The notes under the pieces were generated by a model that did no database searches, was not told the origin of the DNA, and saw nothing but the letters and a program-made list of their open reading frames with translations. Of a DNA stretch of 8,151 nucleotides, positions 1-5,526 are shown one piece after another (the stretch's first letter is position 1; every line of letters begins with the position of its first letter). The position numbers and the translations under genes are program-made. Source of the DNA: an uncultured Clostridium sp. (GTDB lineage: Bacteria > Bacillota > Clostridia > TANB77 > CAG-508); assembly GCA_947057505.1 (NCBI GenBank), contig CAMSEM010000054.1, positions 1 to 8,151 of the forward strand, written 5' to 3'.

Positions 1-97
1 AAGCTTTGCTTTCGCTAACGCACACCTTTCTTACTTTTTAGTTTATGAAAATAACAAAAACAATATTTTTCTTTTGAAGGATATAATAGAAAAATAC
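1..97. other. Left-edge region without an assigned gene
   Basis: The first 26 bases are clearly richer in G+C than what follows and contain GCTTTCGC and AACGC. A frame open from the edge (positions 2-97, stop TAG at 98-100) gives about 32 residues ending IIEKY. It could be the end of a gene cut by the window, but nothing in it is recognisable. I see no hairpin terminator here. Confidence 0.2.
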
Positions 98-126
98 TAG
101 ACTTTTGGCTATACTTATGATATAAT
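98..126 (+). promoter_or_regulatory. Predicted sigma-A promoter for the HD-domain gene
   Basis: A -35-like TAGACT (98-103) and a perfect -10 TATAAT (121-126) are separated by 17 bp, and a TG one base upstream of the -10 (118-119) makes it an extended -10. Transcription would begin near 132-134, giving a 5' UTR of about 78 bases before the HD gene at 211. A second TATAAT at 82-87 has no recognisable -35 and is less likely. Prediction from sequence only. Confidence 0.6.
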
Positions 127-132
127 TATTAT

Positions 133-202
133 GTTAACTTATATCATCTCCTTTAGGAGTTAACTTACAGAATTATTACAACACAATAATTATTGAAGGA
201 GG
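133..202 (+). promoter_or_regulatory. Foldable 5' leader of the HD-domain gene
   Basis: This leader contains a direct repeat of GTTAACTTA (133-141 and 159-167). A hairpin can form from GTTAA/TTAAC outer arms (133-137 with 160-164) and a CTCC-TTTA-GGAG inner stem-loop (148-159), with a 10-base bulge. The CTCC side, as UCUCCUUU at 147-154, can instead pair over 8 bases (two of them G-U) with the ribosome binding site at 195-202. A third weak AT stem joins 171-177 and 185-191. The pairings are visible in the sequence. Whether the leader acts as a translational switch, or the repeats are protein-binding sites, is inference. It matches no riboswitch class I recognise. Confidence 0.35.
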
Positions 203-210
203 AATGAATA

Positions 211-861
211 ATGGAAAAAAGTAAAATGGAAAATGCCATGAGGTTTTATCTTTTAGCTACTAAGTTAAAGTACAAAATTAGAAGTGGATGGGATAAAACT
301 CATTGGAATGTAACAAGCAAACGGTTAGAAAGCGTTGCAGAGCATAGCTTTGGTACTTGTATTTTAGCAATTGCATTAGACTCAGAGTTTGAATATGACA
401 TTGACCTAAATAAAGTCATAAAAATGTTAGTTTTACATGAATTGGGTGAAGTTATTATTGGAGATATTACTCCATTTGATGGAATTTCTCCAAAAGAAAA
501 ACTAAAAATCGAACATGAGGCAATTGCCAAAGTAGTTGGTAATTTGGTAAAAAAGCAAGAAATTATTGATTTACTTTTGGAGTTTGACGAAAGAAAAACA
601 AAAGAAGCAATTTTTGCACACCATTGTGATAAATTAGAAGCAAACTTGCAAGCAAAAGTGTATCAAGATAGGGGCTATCAAAGACCGCTAACAGATCAAG
701 CAAGCAATGTAGCTTTTGAAAGTTCGAAAGTGCAAAAAATACTCGAAGATGGTGCTCAAAACGCATTTGATGTTTGGTATGAATGTGATAAAAGCCTATT
801 TGAAGATGATGAGGTATTTGCTCAAATGTTAGAATATGCAAAAACGCATATGCTAAACTAA
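211..861 (+). CDS. HD-superfamily phosphohydrolase-like protein (YfbR/HDDC2-like)
   Basis: A 216-residue soluble protein of the HD_3 type, the group that includes YfbR 5'-deoxynucleotidase and HDDC2. Those enzymes are metal-dependent phosphomonoesterases acting on nucleoside monophosphates. The expected metal-site residues are visible: His45 in SVAEHSFG, His76-Glu77 in VLHELGEVIIGDITPFDG, and Asp140 in HHCDKLEANLQAK. The second metal residue is Glu where the classic motif has Asp (HE for HD), which I believe also occurs in other Firmicutes members. The length fits the family. The start at 211 is set by GAAGGAGGA at 195-203; an ATG at 204 is out of frame. It is probably co-transcribed with the small membrane-protein gene 37 bases downstream. 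The fold is fairly certain; the substrate is not known, and a role in nucleotide pool control is only a family-based guess. Confidence 0.85.
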   Translation: MEKSKMENAMRFYLLATKLKYKIRSGWDKTHWNVTSKRLESVAEHSFGTCILAIALDSEFEYDIDLNKVIKMLVLHELGEVIIGDITPFDGISPKEKLKIEHEAIAKVVGNLVKKQEIIDLLLEFDERKTKEAIFAHHCDKLEANLQAKVYQDRGYQRPLTDQASNVAFESSKVQKILEDGAQNAFDVWYECDKSLFEDDEVFAQMLEYAKTHMLN

Positions 862-898
862 AAAACTATGGAAAACAACCCAAAAGGAGATGCTAGTT

Positions 899-1081
899 AT
901 GATTCAAACTATAGTAACATTAGCATTTATAGGGCTATTAGGGGGAATATGGGCTTACTTTGGAGAAAGAAAAGTAAAAATACAAGATGAATATGAAAAA
1001 GAATTTGAGCGAAGAACTAGAGGACAATTTGTTGATAGATTCGAAACAAATCCATATGACTTTAGAAACCATTATGACTAA
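899..1081 (+). CDS. Small single-span membrane protein, unknown function
   Basis: A 60-residue protein that I do not recognise. Residues 4-21 form one hydrophobic helix (VTLAFIGLLGGIWAYF region), followed by a highly charged segment at 22-50 rich in Lys, Glu, Arg and Asp, and a Tyr/Asn/His-containing end. The layout suggests a bitopic membrane protein with a short outside N-terminus and a cytoplasmic charged tail that may be helical. The start at 899 is preferred over the in-frame ATG at 890 because AAAAGGAG (882-889) directly abuts 890 but lies nine bases from 899. It follows the HD gene by 37 bases with no promoter between, and the terminator at 1084-1130 ends the pair, so the two probably form one operon. 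Coding status rests on the ribosome binding site, its position in the operon and an intact frame; no function is assigned. Confidence 0.65.
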   Translation: MIQTIVTLAFIGLLGGIWAYFGERKVKIQDEYEKEFERRTRGQFVDRFETNPYDFRNHYD

Positions 1082-1083
1082 AG

Positions 1084-1130
1084 AAAACAAATACACACTG
1101 CTATTTTTAGCGGTGTGTATTTGTTTTTTT
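1084..1130 (+). terminator. Strong intrinsic terminator after the HD/small membrane protein operon
   Basis: A 20-bp stem pairs 1084-1103 with 1108-1127 around a TTTT loop. Its only imperfection is one U-G pair (1099 with 1112), and the 3' arm runs into a T tract (1124-1130). It begins three bases after the stop codon at 1079-1081. Because the A-rich 5' arm also pairs with the T tract it could partly stop transcription on the minus strand, but no minus-strand gene is seen nearby. Confidence 0.93.
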
Positions 1131-1169
1131 GTTACTTAAAAATACTAATAAAAAAATTCAAAAAATCTA

Positions 1170-1199
1170 TTGACAATTGAATAAATATTCAACTATAAT
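1170..1199 (+). promoter_or_regulatory. Promoter of the zinc/cadmium resistance operon
   Basis: A perfect -35 TTGACA (1170-1175) and a perfect -10 TATAAT (1194-1199) with an 18-bp spacer. The spacer is largely filled by the ArsR/SmtB-type operator, so repressor binding would block RNA polymerase directly. The 5' UTR to the repressor start at 1261 would be about 55 bases. Confidence 0.85.
1177..1192 (+). promoter_or_regulatory. ArsR/SmtB (CadC-type) operator O1 within the promoter
   Basis: A perfect 7-2-7 inverted repeat, TTGAATA-AA-TATTCAA, sits between -35 and -10. AT-rich palindromes of this kind overlapping the promoter are the known operators of CadC, CzrA and SmtB repressors. Placed directly upstream of a CadC-like gene, it is best read as the autoregulatory operator for the whole operon. 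Confidence 0.8.
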
Positions 1200-1209
1200 A
1201 AATACAAAG

Positions 1210-1225
1210 TTGAGTAACAATTCAA
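1210..1225 (+). promoter_or_regulatory. Possible second, imperfect operator O2
   Basis: TTGAGTA-AC-AATTCAA has the same 7-2-7 spacing and the same TTGA/TCAA ends as O1, with five of seven arm positions matching. Its centre is 33 bp downstream of O1, close to three helical turns, just past the predicted transcription start. An overlapping perfect 6-1-6 palindrome, ACAATT-C-AATTGT, covers 1217-1229. Two same-face sites would allow cooperative binding or a roadblock. Sequence resemblance only. Confidence 0.4.
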
Positions 1226-1260
1226 TTGTGAGAGCATAATATTAATAATAGGAGGTAAAT

Positions 1261-1641
1261 ATGTCAAAAAATGAATTTATATGTGACTGCAATATAATCC
1301 ATAAAGAGGTAGTAGAAAAAACACTTGCAAAAATGCCAGAAGCAGATGTATTTTATAAATTAGCAGAGTTTTTTAAAATATTAGGAGATACTACAAGAGC
1401 AAAAATATTATATGCTTTAGACCAAAATGAAATGTGTGTATGTGATATAGCAAATGTGCTAGGAATGAGCAAATCTTCTATATCACATCAATTAGGAACA
1501 TTAAGAAGAATGAGTATTGTTAAATGTAGAAAAGAAGGAAAAGAAGTGTATTATATGTTAGATGATGACCATGTAAAAGGACTATTTGAGCTAGGAATAG
1601 AACACATAGAACATAAAAATGGATTAACAAATGTAAAATAA
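1261..1641 (+). CDS. cadC: CadC-like ArsR/SmtB metal-sensing repressor
   Basis: A 126-residue winged-helix repressor expected to bind the operator at its own promoter and release it on Cd(II)/Pb(II)/Zn(II). An N-terminal CDCNIIH (Cys8, Cys10, His14) and a helix-3 MCVCD motif (Cys59, Cys61) make up an alpha3N thiolate site as in CadC of plasmid pI258. The recognition helix lies around residues 68-83 (MSKSSISHQLGTLRRM), followed by the wing KEGKEVYYML. The C-terminal helix also keeps a full alpha5 set, Asp102-x-His104 and His115-x2-His118, with the spacing of CzrA/SmtB. Length fits CadC (about 122). The start is fixed by AGGAGG at 1250-1255, five bases upstream. It heads the operon; the downstream HMA gene follows after 126 bases. 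Family assignment is very secure; exact metal preference is inferred. Confidence 0.95.
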   Translation: MSKNEFICDCNIIHKEVVEKTLAKMPEADVFYKLAEFFKILGDTTRAKILYALDQNEMCVCDIANVLGMSKSSISHQLGTLRRMSIVKCRKEGKEVYYMLDDDHVKGLFELGIEHIEHKNGLTNVK

Positions 1642-1767
1642 GTATACTATAGTTACAAAAAAATGTATGAAACAAATTATAGAAAACTGAAATATGAGGA
1701 AAATAAAAAATTAATAGAAAGGATATGTATAATGATTTTTATAGGTTCATTATACAAGGAAAGTGAT

Positions 1768-1989
1768 ATGAAAACAATATTTAAAATAAAAGGATTAGAC
1801 TGTGCAAACTGTGCAGCAGAATTAGAACATGTTATTAAAAGAGTAGAAGGAGTACAAGAGGTTACAATAAACTTTATGACAGAAAAAATGCTATTAGAAT
1901 ATAAAGAAGAAACTCAAGAAGAAACTATGAAAAAAGTAAAAAAAGTAATCAAAAAAGAAGAACCAGATGTAACAATAGAAGAAGCTTAG
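1768..1989 (+). CDS. Stand-alone heavy-metal-associated (HMA) domain protein
   Basis: A 73-residue protein consisting of one ferredoxin-like HMA domain. The metal motif is GLDCANCAAELEH with Cys12 and Cys15; the Asp before the first Cys is typical of the Zn/Cd/Pb pump N-terminal domains (ZntA, CadA) rather than copper ones (GMTC). It ends in a Lys/Glu-rich tail. The start at 1768 is chosen because the HMA fold begins there and AAGGA lies at 1756-1760, seven bases upstream. In-frame upstream starts exist: ATG 1732 has its own AAAGGA at 1718-1723 and would add 12 residues, while ATG 1663 has no ribosome binding site. The pump 61 bases downstream has no such domain, so this protein probably supplies it in trans, as metal donor or regulatory partner. 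It is in a different frame from the pump, so this is not a simple stop-codon split. Confidence 0.85.
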   Translation: MKTIFKIKGLDCANCAAELEHVIKRVEGVQEVTINFMTEKMLLEYKEETQEETMKKVKKVIKKEEPDVTIEEA

Positions 1990-1996
1990 AAAATAA

Positions 1997-2024
1997 TAGC
2001 ACAAAAATTGTTTGTTTTTTGCTA
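1997..2024 (+). other. Small hairpin between the HMA gene and the ATPase gene
   Basis: TAGCA(c)AAAAA at 1997-2007 can pair with TTTTTTGCTA at 2015-2024, giving 10 bp with one bulged base and a 7-base loop. No T tract follows, so it is not a standard terminator. It could mark an mRNA processing or stability point that sets different levels of the HMA protein and the pump, or it could be chance in AT-rich DNA. Confidence 0.25.
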
Positions 2025-2050
2025 GATTAATTGGAAAGGAATAAGATAAA

Positions 2051-3907
2051 ATGAAAAAAAGAGCAGTAAAAATTATGATTTCGCTAATACTATTTATTAT
2101 TGCACTAGTTGTATCTTTTAAAAATGTATGGATTAATCATACACTTTATATCATAAGCTATTTAATTGTAGCTTTAGAAATTCTAAGAAAAGCTGCAAGG
2201 AACATTTTTAGGGGGAAAGTTTTTGATGAAAACTTTTTAATGACAATTGCAACACTTGGGGCTTTTGCAATTGGAGAGTTTCCAGAAGCTGTGGCAGTTA
2301 TGCTATTTTATCAAGTGGGAGAATTTTTTCAAAGTTATGCTGTAGATAAATCTAGAAAATCTATTACAAGTTTAATGAATATCAGACCAGATTATGCTAA
2401 CGTAAAACGTGAAGGAAACATAGAAAAAGTAAGCCCAGAAGAAGTAAATATAGGAGAAATAATTATTGTTAAACCAGGAGAAAAAATCCCATTAGATGGT
2501 ATTGTTATAGAAGGAAGTACAATGATAGATACTCAAGCATTAACAGGAGAGGCAGTTCCAAGGTATGTAAAAGTAGATGATGAAGTTCTAAGTGGATGCA
2601 TGAATCAAAATGGAGTAATAAGTATAAAAGTAACAAAAGAATTTAGAGAATCTACTGTTAGTAAAATGCTAGACTTAGTAGAAAATGCAAGTAGTAAAAA
2701 ATCTAAGTCAGAAAATTTTATTACAAAATTTGCAAGGTATTATACACCAGCAGTTGTTATTATCGCACTTATTTTAGCAATCATCCCACCATTCATCTTC
2801 AAAAATACTACCTTCATCGATTGGATATATAGAGCACTGTCATTTTTAGTAGTATCCTGCCCATGTGCATTAGTTGTTTCTATTCCACTTAGCTTTTTTG
2901 GAGGAATAGGCGGAGCTTCAAAAGCAGGAGTATTAGTAAAAGGTAGCAACTATTTAGAAGCTTTGTCAAAAACAAAGACAGTAGTATTTGACAAAACAGG
3001 AACTTTAACCCAAGGTATATTTGAAGTACAAAAAGTAAATGCAGTAAAAATTTCAAAAGAAGAACTAATTCAAATAGCAGCACAAGCAGAAACCTACTCT
3101 AACCATCCTATTTCTGCATCGTTAAAAAAGGTATATGGCAAAGAAATAAACAAAGAAGAAGTAGTAGAAACACAAGAAATTGCAGGCTTGGGGATAAAAG
3201 CTAATTTGCAAGGAAAAGGTGAAGTACTTGTTGGAAATGAAAAATTAATGCAAGATAGAAAAATACCATATATCATATGTAAAGAGGTAGGAACAATATT
3301 ATATGTAGCAATAAATAATGAGTTTGTAGGAAGTATTGTAATTGCAGATAAAATAAAAAAAGATAGTAAACAAACCATTGAAAATTTGAAAAAGCATCAT
3401 ATTACAAAAATTGTTATGCTAACAGGAGACAAAAAAGAAGTGGCAGAAGATGTAGCAAAAACGCTAGGGATTAGTAATGTATATGCACAGCTATTGCCAC
3501 ACGAAAAAGTACAAAAACTAGAAGAATTATTAGCAAAGAAAAACAAACAAGAAAAACTTGCCTTTGTGGGAGATGGAATTAATGATAGCCCAGCATTAGC
3601 TTTAGCAGATATTGGAATTGCCATGGGAGCTTTTGGAGCCGATAGTGCCATAGAAGCAGCAGATGTTGTGATTATGACAGATGAACCATCTAAAATTACA
3701 GTAGCAATAAATGTTGCTAAAAAAACAATGCGTATTGTAAAAGAAAATATTATATTTGCTATTGGCGTAAAAATAGCAATTCTTTTATTAACTGCAATTG
3801 GAGTATCTAATATGTGGGAAGCTGTATTTGCAGATGTGGGGGTATCTGTTATTGCAATTATTAATGCGCTAAGGGCTCTAAGGGTCAAGAATAATGTAAT
3901 TCATTAA
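2051..3907 (+). CDS. cadA: Zn2+/Cd2+/Pb2+ efflux P1B-2-type ATPase without an HMA domain
   Basis: A 618-residue membrane pump that uses ATP to export soft divalent metals. Hydrophobic segments match the eight-helix P1B plan: about 7-23, 29-46, 62-78, 79-95, 232-250, 263-285, 566-585 and 587-605. Seen in order are the actuator TGE (165-167), the transport-site CPC (270-272, followed by ALVVSIP), the phosphorylated Asp314 in DKTGTLT, the nucleotide-binding HP (352-353), TGD (458-460) and GDGINDSPA (507-515). Lys574 and Asp595 (ADVGVSVIAIINALRAL) are the helix 7 and 8 residues that mark the Zn/Cd/Pb class. Typical CadA proteins exceed 700 residues because they begin with one or more HMA domains; here the protein starts at the first membrane helix. 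The start at 2051 follows AAAGGA (2035-2040), and an in-frame TAA at 2042-2044 rules out a longer N-terminus. The gene is intact and presumably controlled by the CadC-like repressor. Confidence 0.95.
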   Translation: MKKRAVKIMISLILFIIALVVSFKNVWINHTLYIISYLIVALEILRKAARNIFRGKVFDENFLMTIATLGAFAIGEFPEAVAVMLFYQVGEFFQSYAVDKSRKSITSLMNIRPDYANVKREGNIEKVSPEEVNIGEIIIVKPGEKIPLDGIVIEGSTMIDTQALTGEAVPRYVKVDDEVLSGCMNQNGVISIKVTKEFRESTVSKMLDLVENASSKKSKSENFITKFARYYTPAVVIIALILAIIPPFIFKNTTFIDWIYRALSFLVVSCPCALVVSIPLSFFGGIGGASKAGVLVKGSNYLEALSKTKTVVFDKTGTLTQGIFEVQKVNAVKISKEELIQIAAQAETYSNHPISASLKKVYGKEINKEEVVETQEIAGLGIKANLQGKGEVLVGNEKLMQDRKIPYIICKEVGTILYVAINNEFVGSIVIADKIKKDSKQTIENLKKHHITKIVMLTGDKKEVAEDVAKTLGISNVYAQLLPHEKVQKLEELLAKKNKQEKLAFVGDGINDSPALALADIGIAMGAFGADSAIEAADVVIMTDEPSKITVAINVAKKTMRIVKENIIFAIGVKIAILLLTAIGVSNMWEAVFADVGVSVIAIINALRALRVKNNVIH

Positions 3908-3913
3908 ATTTTA

Positions 3914-4053
3914 ATAAAGCTATATTTACTTAAGTTTTAAAGTGTGTGGGTGTTGAAATTCTAATTTATCACAATTCCAATAGCCCAAGCATCCCACAAG
4001 AAATACATGAAAGGTATTTCGAAAGCGTAAAAACTAAGTAGATATAGCTTTAT
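3914..4053. repeat. 140-bp element with long inverted arms and internal hairpins (structured RNA or MITE-like)
   Basis: The outer arms 3914-3938 and 4029-4053 pair over 24 bp, with one bulged A (3933) and one G-T pair (3926/4041). Inside, TGTGGGTGTTG (3945-3955) pairs with 3986-3998 over 11 bp with two single-base bulges, and an alternative GGG/CCC plus TTG/CAA pairing to 3978-3986 exists. A perfect 7-bp hairpin, GAAATAC/GTATTTC (4000-4006 with 4014-4020), has a 7-base loop. The whole would fold as a closing stem with two branches, a three-way junction. There is no gene here and no T tract after the arm, so it is not an ordinary terminator. A TAAATT lies near both ends (3905-3910 and 4055-4060), which could be a target duplication but is weak in AT-rich DNA. 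The fold is seen in the sequence; its role is unknown. Confidence 0.55.
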
Positions 4054-4085
4054 ATAAATTGATAGAAAATTGTATCAAAGCACAG

Positions 4086-4114
4086 TTGTAAAATTTATAT
4101 TTTTTTGATATATT
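4086..4114 (+). promoter_or_regulatory. Predicted promoter for the methyltransferase-thioesterase-copZ-copA group
   Basis: TTGTAA (4086-4091) and TATATT (4109-4114) are separated by 17 bp. Transcription would begin near 4121, after the GTG at 4116, which argues against that codon as a start and leaves a very short leader. It is the only reasonable promoter I see before copZ and copA. Confidence 0.5.
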
Positions 4115-4136
4115 AGTGCTATGGAGAAAAAAGAAA

Positions 4137-5066
4137 GTGAGTAAAGTAATGGCAAATCAAATACCAAACTTTTTACATGAAAAATTATTAAAACAATATG
4201 GAGAGCAAATTACCAATCAAATCATACAAGGGTATAGCAAAAAAAGAGCAGTTACCTTAAGAGCAAATACACTAAAAACAAATGCAAATGAAATTGCAAA
4301 CAATTTGAAAAAAGAAGGGGTTTTATACCAAAAACCAAGTTGGAGCAAAGAGGCATTTATATTAGAAAATGCTTGCGAAAAACAAATAAGAAATTTAAGC
4401 ATGTATGAAAATGGAGAAATCTATTTACAAAGTTTATCTTCTATGTTACCTGCTATTATATTAGAACCGAAGCCCCAAGAAAACATATTAGATATGGCAG
4501 CTGCTCCAGGGGGGAAAACAACACAAATGGCAGCTATATCAAATAATGAAGCTTTAATTACTGCATGTGAAAAAAACAAATTAAGAGCCGAAAGGTTAAA
4601 ATATAATATTGAAAAGCAAGGCGCAACAAAAGTAAATATTTTAGTACAAGATGCAAGAGAGCTAAGCACTTATTTTTCCTTTGATAAAATTTTGCTAGAT
4701 AGCCCTTGTAGTGGAAGTGGTACCATTTATTTAGAAGATGAAAAAATACAAAAAACATTTACGCAAGAGTTGGTTCAAAGGTCTGTAAAAACGCAGCAAA
4801 AGCTTTTAGCAAAAGCAATTAGTATATTAAAACCAGGGCAAGAAATGGTATATTCTACTTGCTCTATTTTAGAAGAAGAAAACGAAAATCAATTAAAAAG
4901 TTTAATACAAAGCAAAAAAATAGAAATATTACCAATAGATAAAAGCAAATTTGAAAAAGTTCCACTATTACCAACTACAATAGAAGGAACCATATGCGTA
5001 TGCCCAACAGCTTTATATGAAGGATTTTTTGTAGCTAAACTAAAAAAATGTAGAAAGGAAATTTAA
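4137..5066 (+). CDS. RsmB/NOP2/Sun-family m5C RNA methyltransferase
   Basis: A 309-residue S-adenosylmethionine-dependent enzyme expected to methylate cytosine C5 in rRNA or tRNA. Residues 36-63 (KRAVTLRANTLK region) form the short N-terminal domain usual in this family. The Rossmann core shows the SAM loop DMAAAPGGKT (119-128), and the two-cysteine mechanism is visible: DSPCSG with catalytic Cys191, and YSTCS with Cys242. The protein stops soon after the core, so it lacks the C-terminal RNA-binding extension of RsmF-like enzymes (about 450 residues) and resembles the compact NOL1/NOP2/sun type. The start is uncertain: GTG 4137 has GGAG (4123-4126) ten bases upstream, ATG 4149 gives 305 residues but only a weak site, and GTG 4116 has none. 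The stop at 5064-5066 is one base from the next gene. The exact RNA target cannot be read from the sequence. Confidence 0.9.
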   Translation: MSKVMANQIPNFLHEKLLKQYGEQITNQIIQGYSKKRAVTLRANTLKTNANEIANNLKKEGVLYQKPSWSKEAFILENACEKQIRNLSMYENGEIYLQSLSSMLPAIILEPKPQENILDMAAAPGGKTTQMAAISNNEALITACEKNKLRAERLKYNIEKQGATKVNILVQDARELSTYFSFDKILLDSPCSGSGTIYLEDEKIQKTFTQELVQRSVKTQQKLLAKAISILKPGQEMVYSTCSILEEENENQLKSLIQSKKIEILPIDKSKFEKVPLLPTTIEGTICVCPTALYEGFFVAKLKKCRKEI

Positions 5067-5067
5067 C

Positions 5068-5484
5068 ATGGGAATTACATTCGAAAGAAAAATAAATTAT
5101 TATGAAACAGATAGAATGGGAGTAGTACACCATTCTAATTATATTCGTTTTTTAGAAGAGGCTAGGTGCTTTTGGTTAGAAGAAGTTGGAATGCCATTTG
5201 CTCTTTTAGAAGAAAATGGGATTACCATTCCAGTATTAGGGGTAAACTGTACCTATAAACATCATGTTACATTTGAAGATATTATACAAATTCATGCTTT
5301 TGTAAAAGAGTATACAGGTGTTAGAATGACAATAGGGTATGAGGTGACACAAAAAGGAACAGACCAGTTAGTTCTTTTAGGTGAAACTAAGCACTGTTTT
5401 ACCAATAAAAATTTAAGACCAATTAATTTAAAAAAAGTGGCACCAGAGTTTAGTAAAAAGTTTGAAAAAATGCTGGAAGAATAA
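5068..5484 (+). CDS. YbgC/FadM-type acyl-CoA thioesterase (4HBT hotdog fold)
   Basis: A 138-residue hotdog-fold protein, normal length for the 4HBT family, expected to hydrolyse acyl-CoA or acyl-ACP thioesters in the cytosol. The diagnostic N-terminal stretch is YYETDRMGVVHHSNYIRFLE, where Asp15 is the expected catalytic residue and His22-Ser23-Asn24-Tyr25 form the conserved turn, as in YbgC (DxxGVVYHANY). The start has AAGGAA at 5055-5060 inside the end of the methyltransferase gene, and only one base separates the two genes, so they are probably translationally coupled. Chain-length preference and pathway cannot be told; its neighbours do not suggest a fatty-acid cluster. Confidence 0.88.
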   Translation: MGITFERKINYYETDRMGVVHHSNYIRFLEEARCFWLEEVGMPFALLEENGITIPVLGVNCTYKHHVTFEDIIQIHAFVKEYTGVRMTIGYEVTQKGTDQLVLLGETKHCFTNKNLRPINLKKVAPEFSKKFEKMLEE

Positions 5485-5526
5485 AATGAATACTAAATAA
5501 ATTTAAGAAAAGGAGTGAATTATAAA

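Noticed and set aside
890..898. ATG 890 as start of the small membrane protein
   Set aside because: The GGAG directly abuts it, leaving no spacing; ATG 899 has a nine-base spacing.
1663..1767. Longer N-terminus for the zinc/cadmium-type HMA protein
   Set aside because: ATG 1663 has no ribosome binding site and the extra residues are not part of the HMA fold. ATG 1732 remains possible, but 1768 agrees best with the domain boundary.
1990..2050. Frameshift splitting one original cadA gene
   Set aside because: The HMA gene ends in a normal stop, the pump has its own ribosome binding site and an in-frame TAA upstream, and the frames differ, so they read as two true genes. A sequencing error cannot be fully excluded.
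3397..3888. A 163-codon open frame on the minus strand
   Set aside because: It lies wholly inside the P1B-2 ATPase gene, is low-complexity (Ser/Ile/Thr/Ala-rich), and mirrors the codon pattern of the real gene; no ribosome binding site or family features.
3914..4053. Known terminator, NiCo or manganese (yybP-ykoY) riboswitch
   Set aside because: No T tract follows the stem, the conserved purine-rich cores of those riboswitches are not seen, and the gene downstream is an RNA methyltransferase, not a metal transporter.
4116..4136. GTG 4116 as start of the RNA methyltransferase
   Set aside because: It has no ribosome binding site and lies before the predicted transcription start.
5515..5526. 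GTG 5515 as start of copZ
   Set aside because: It overlaps the ribosome binding site; ATG 5527 fits both the HMA domain start and the spacing.
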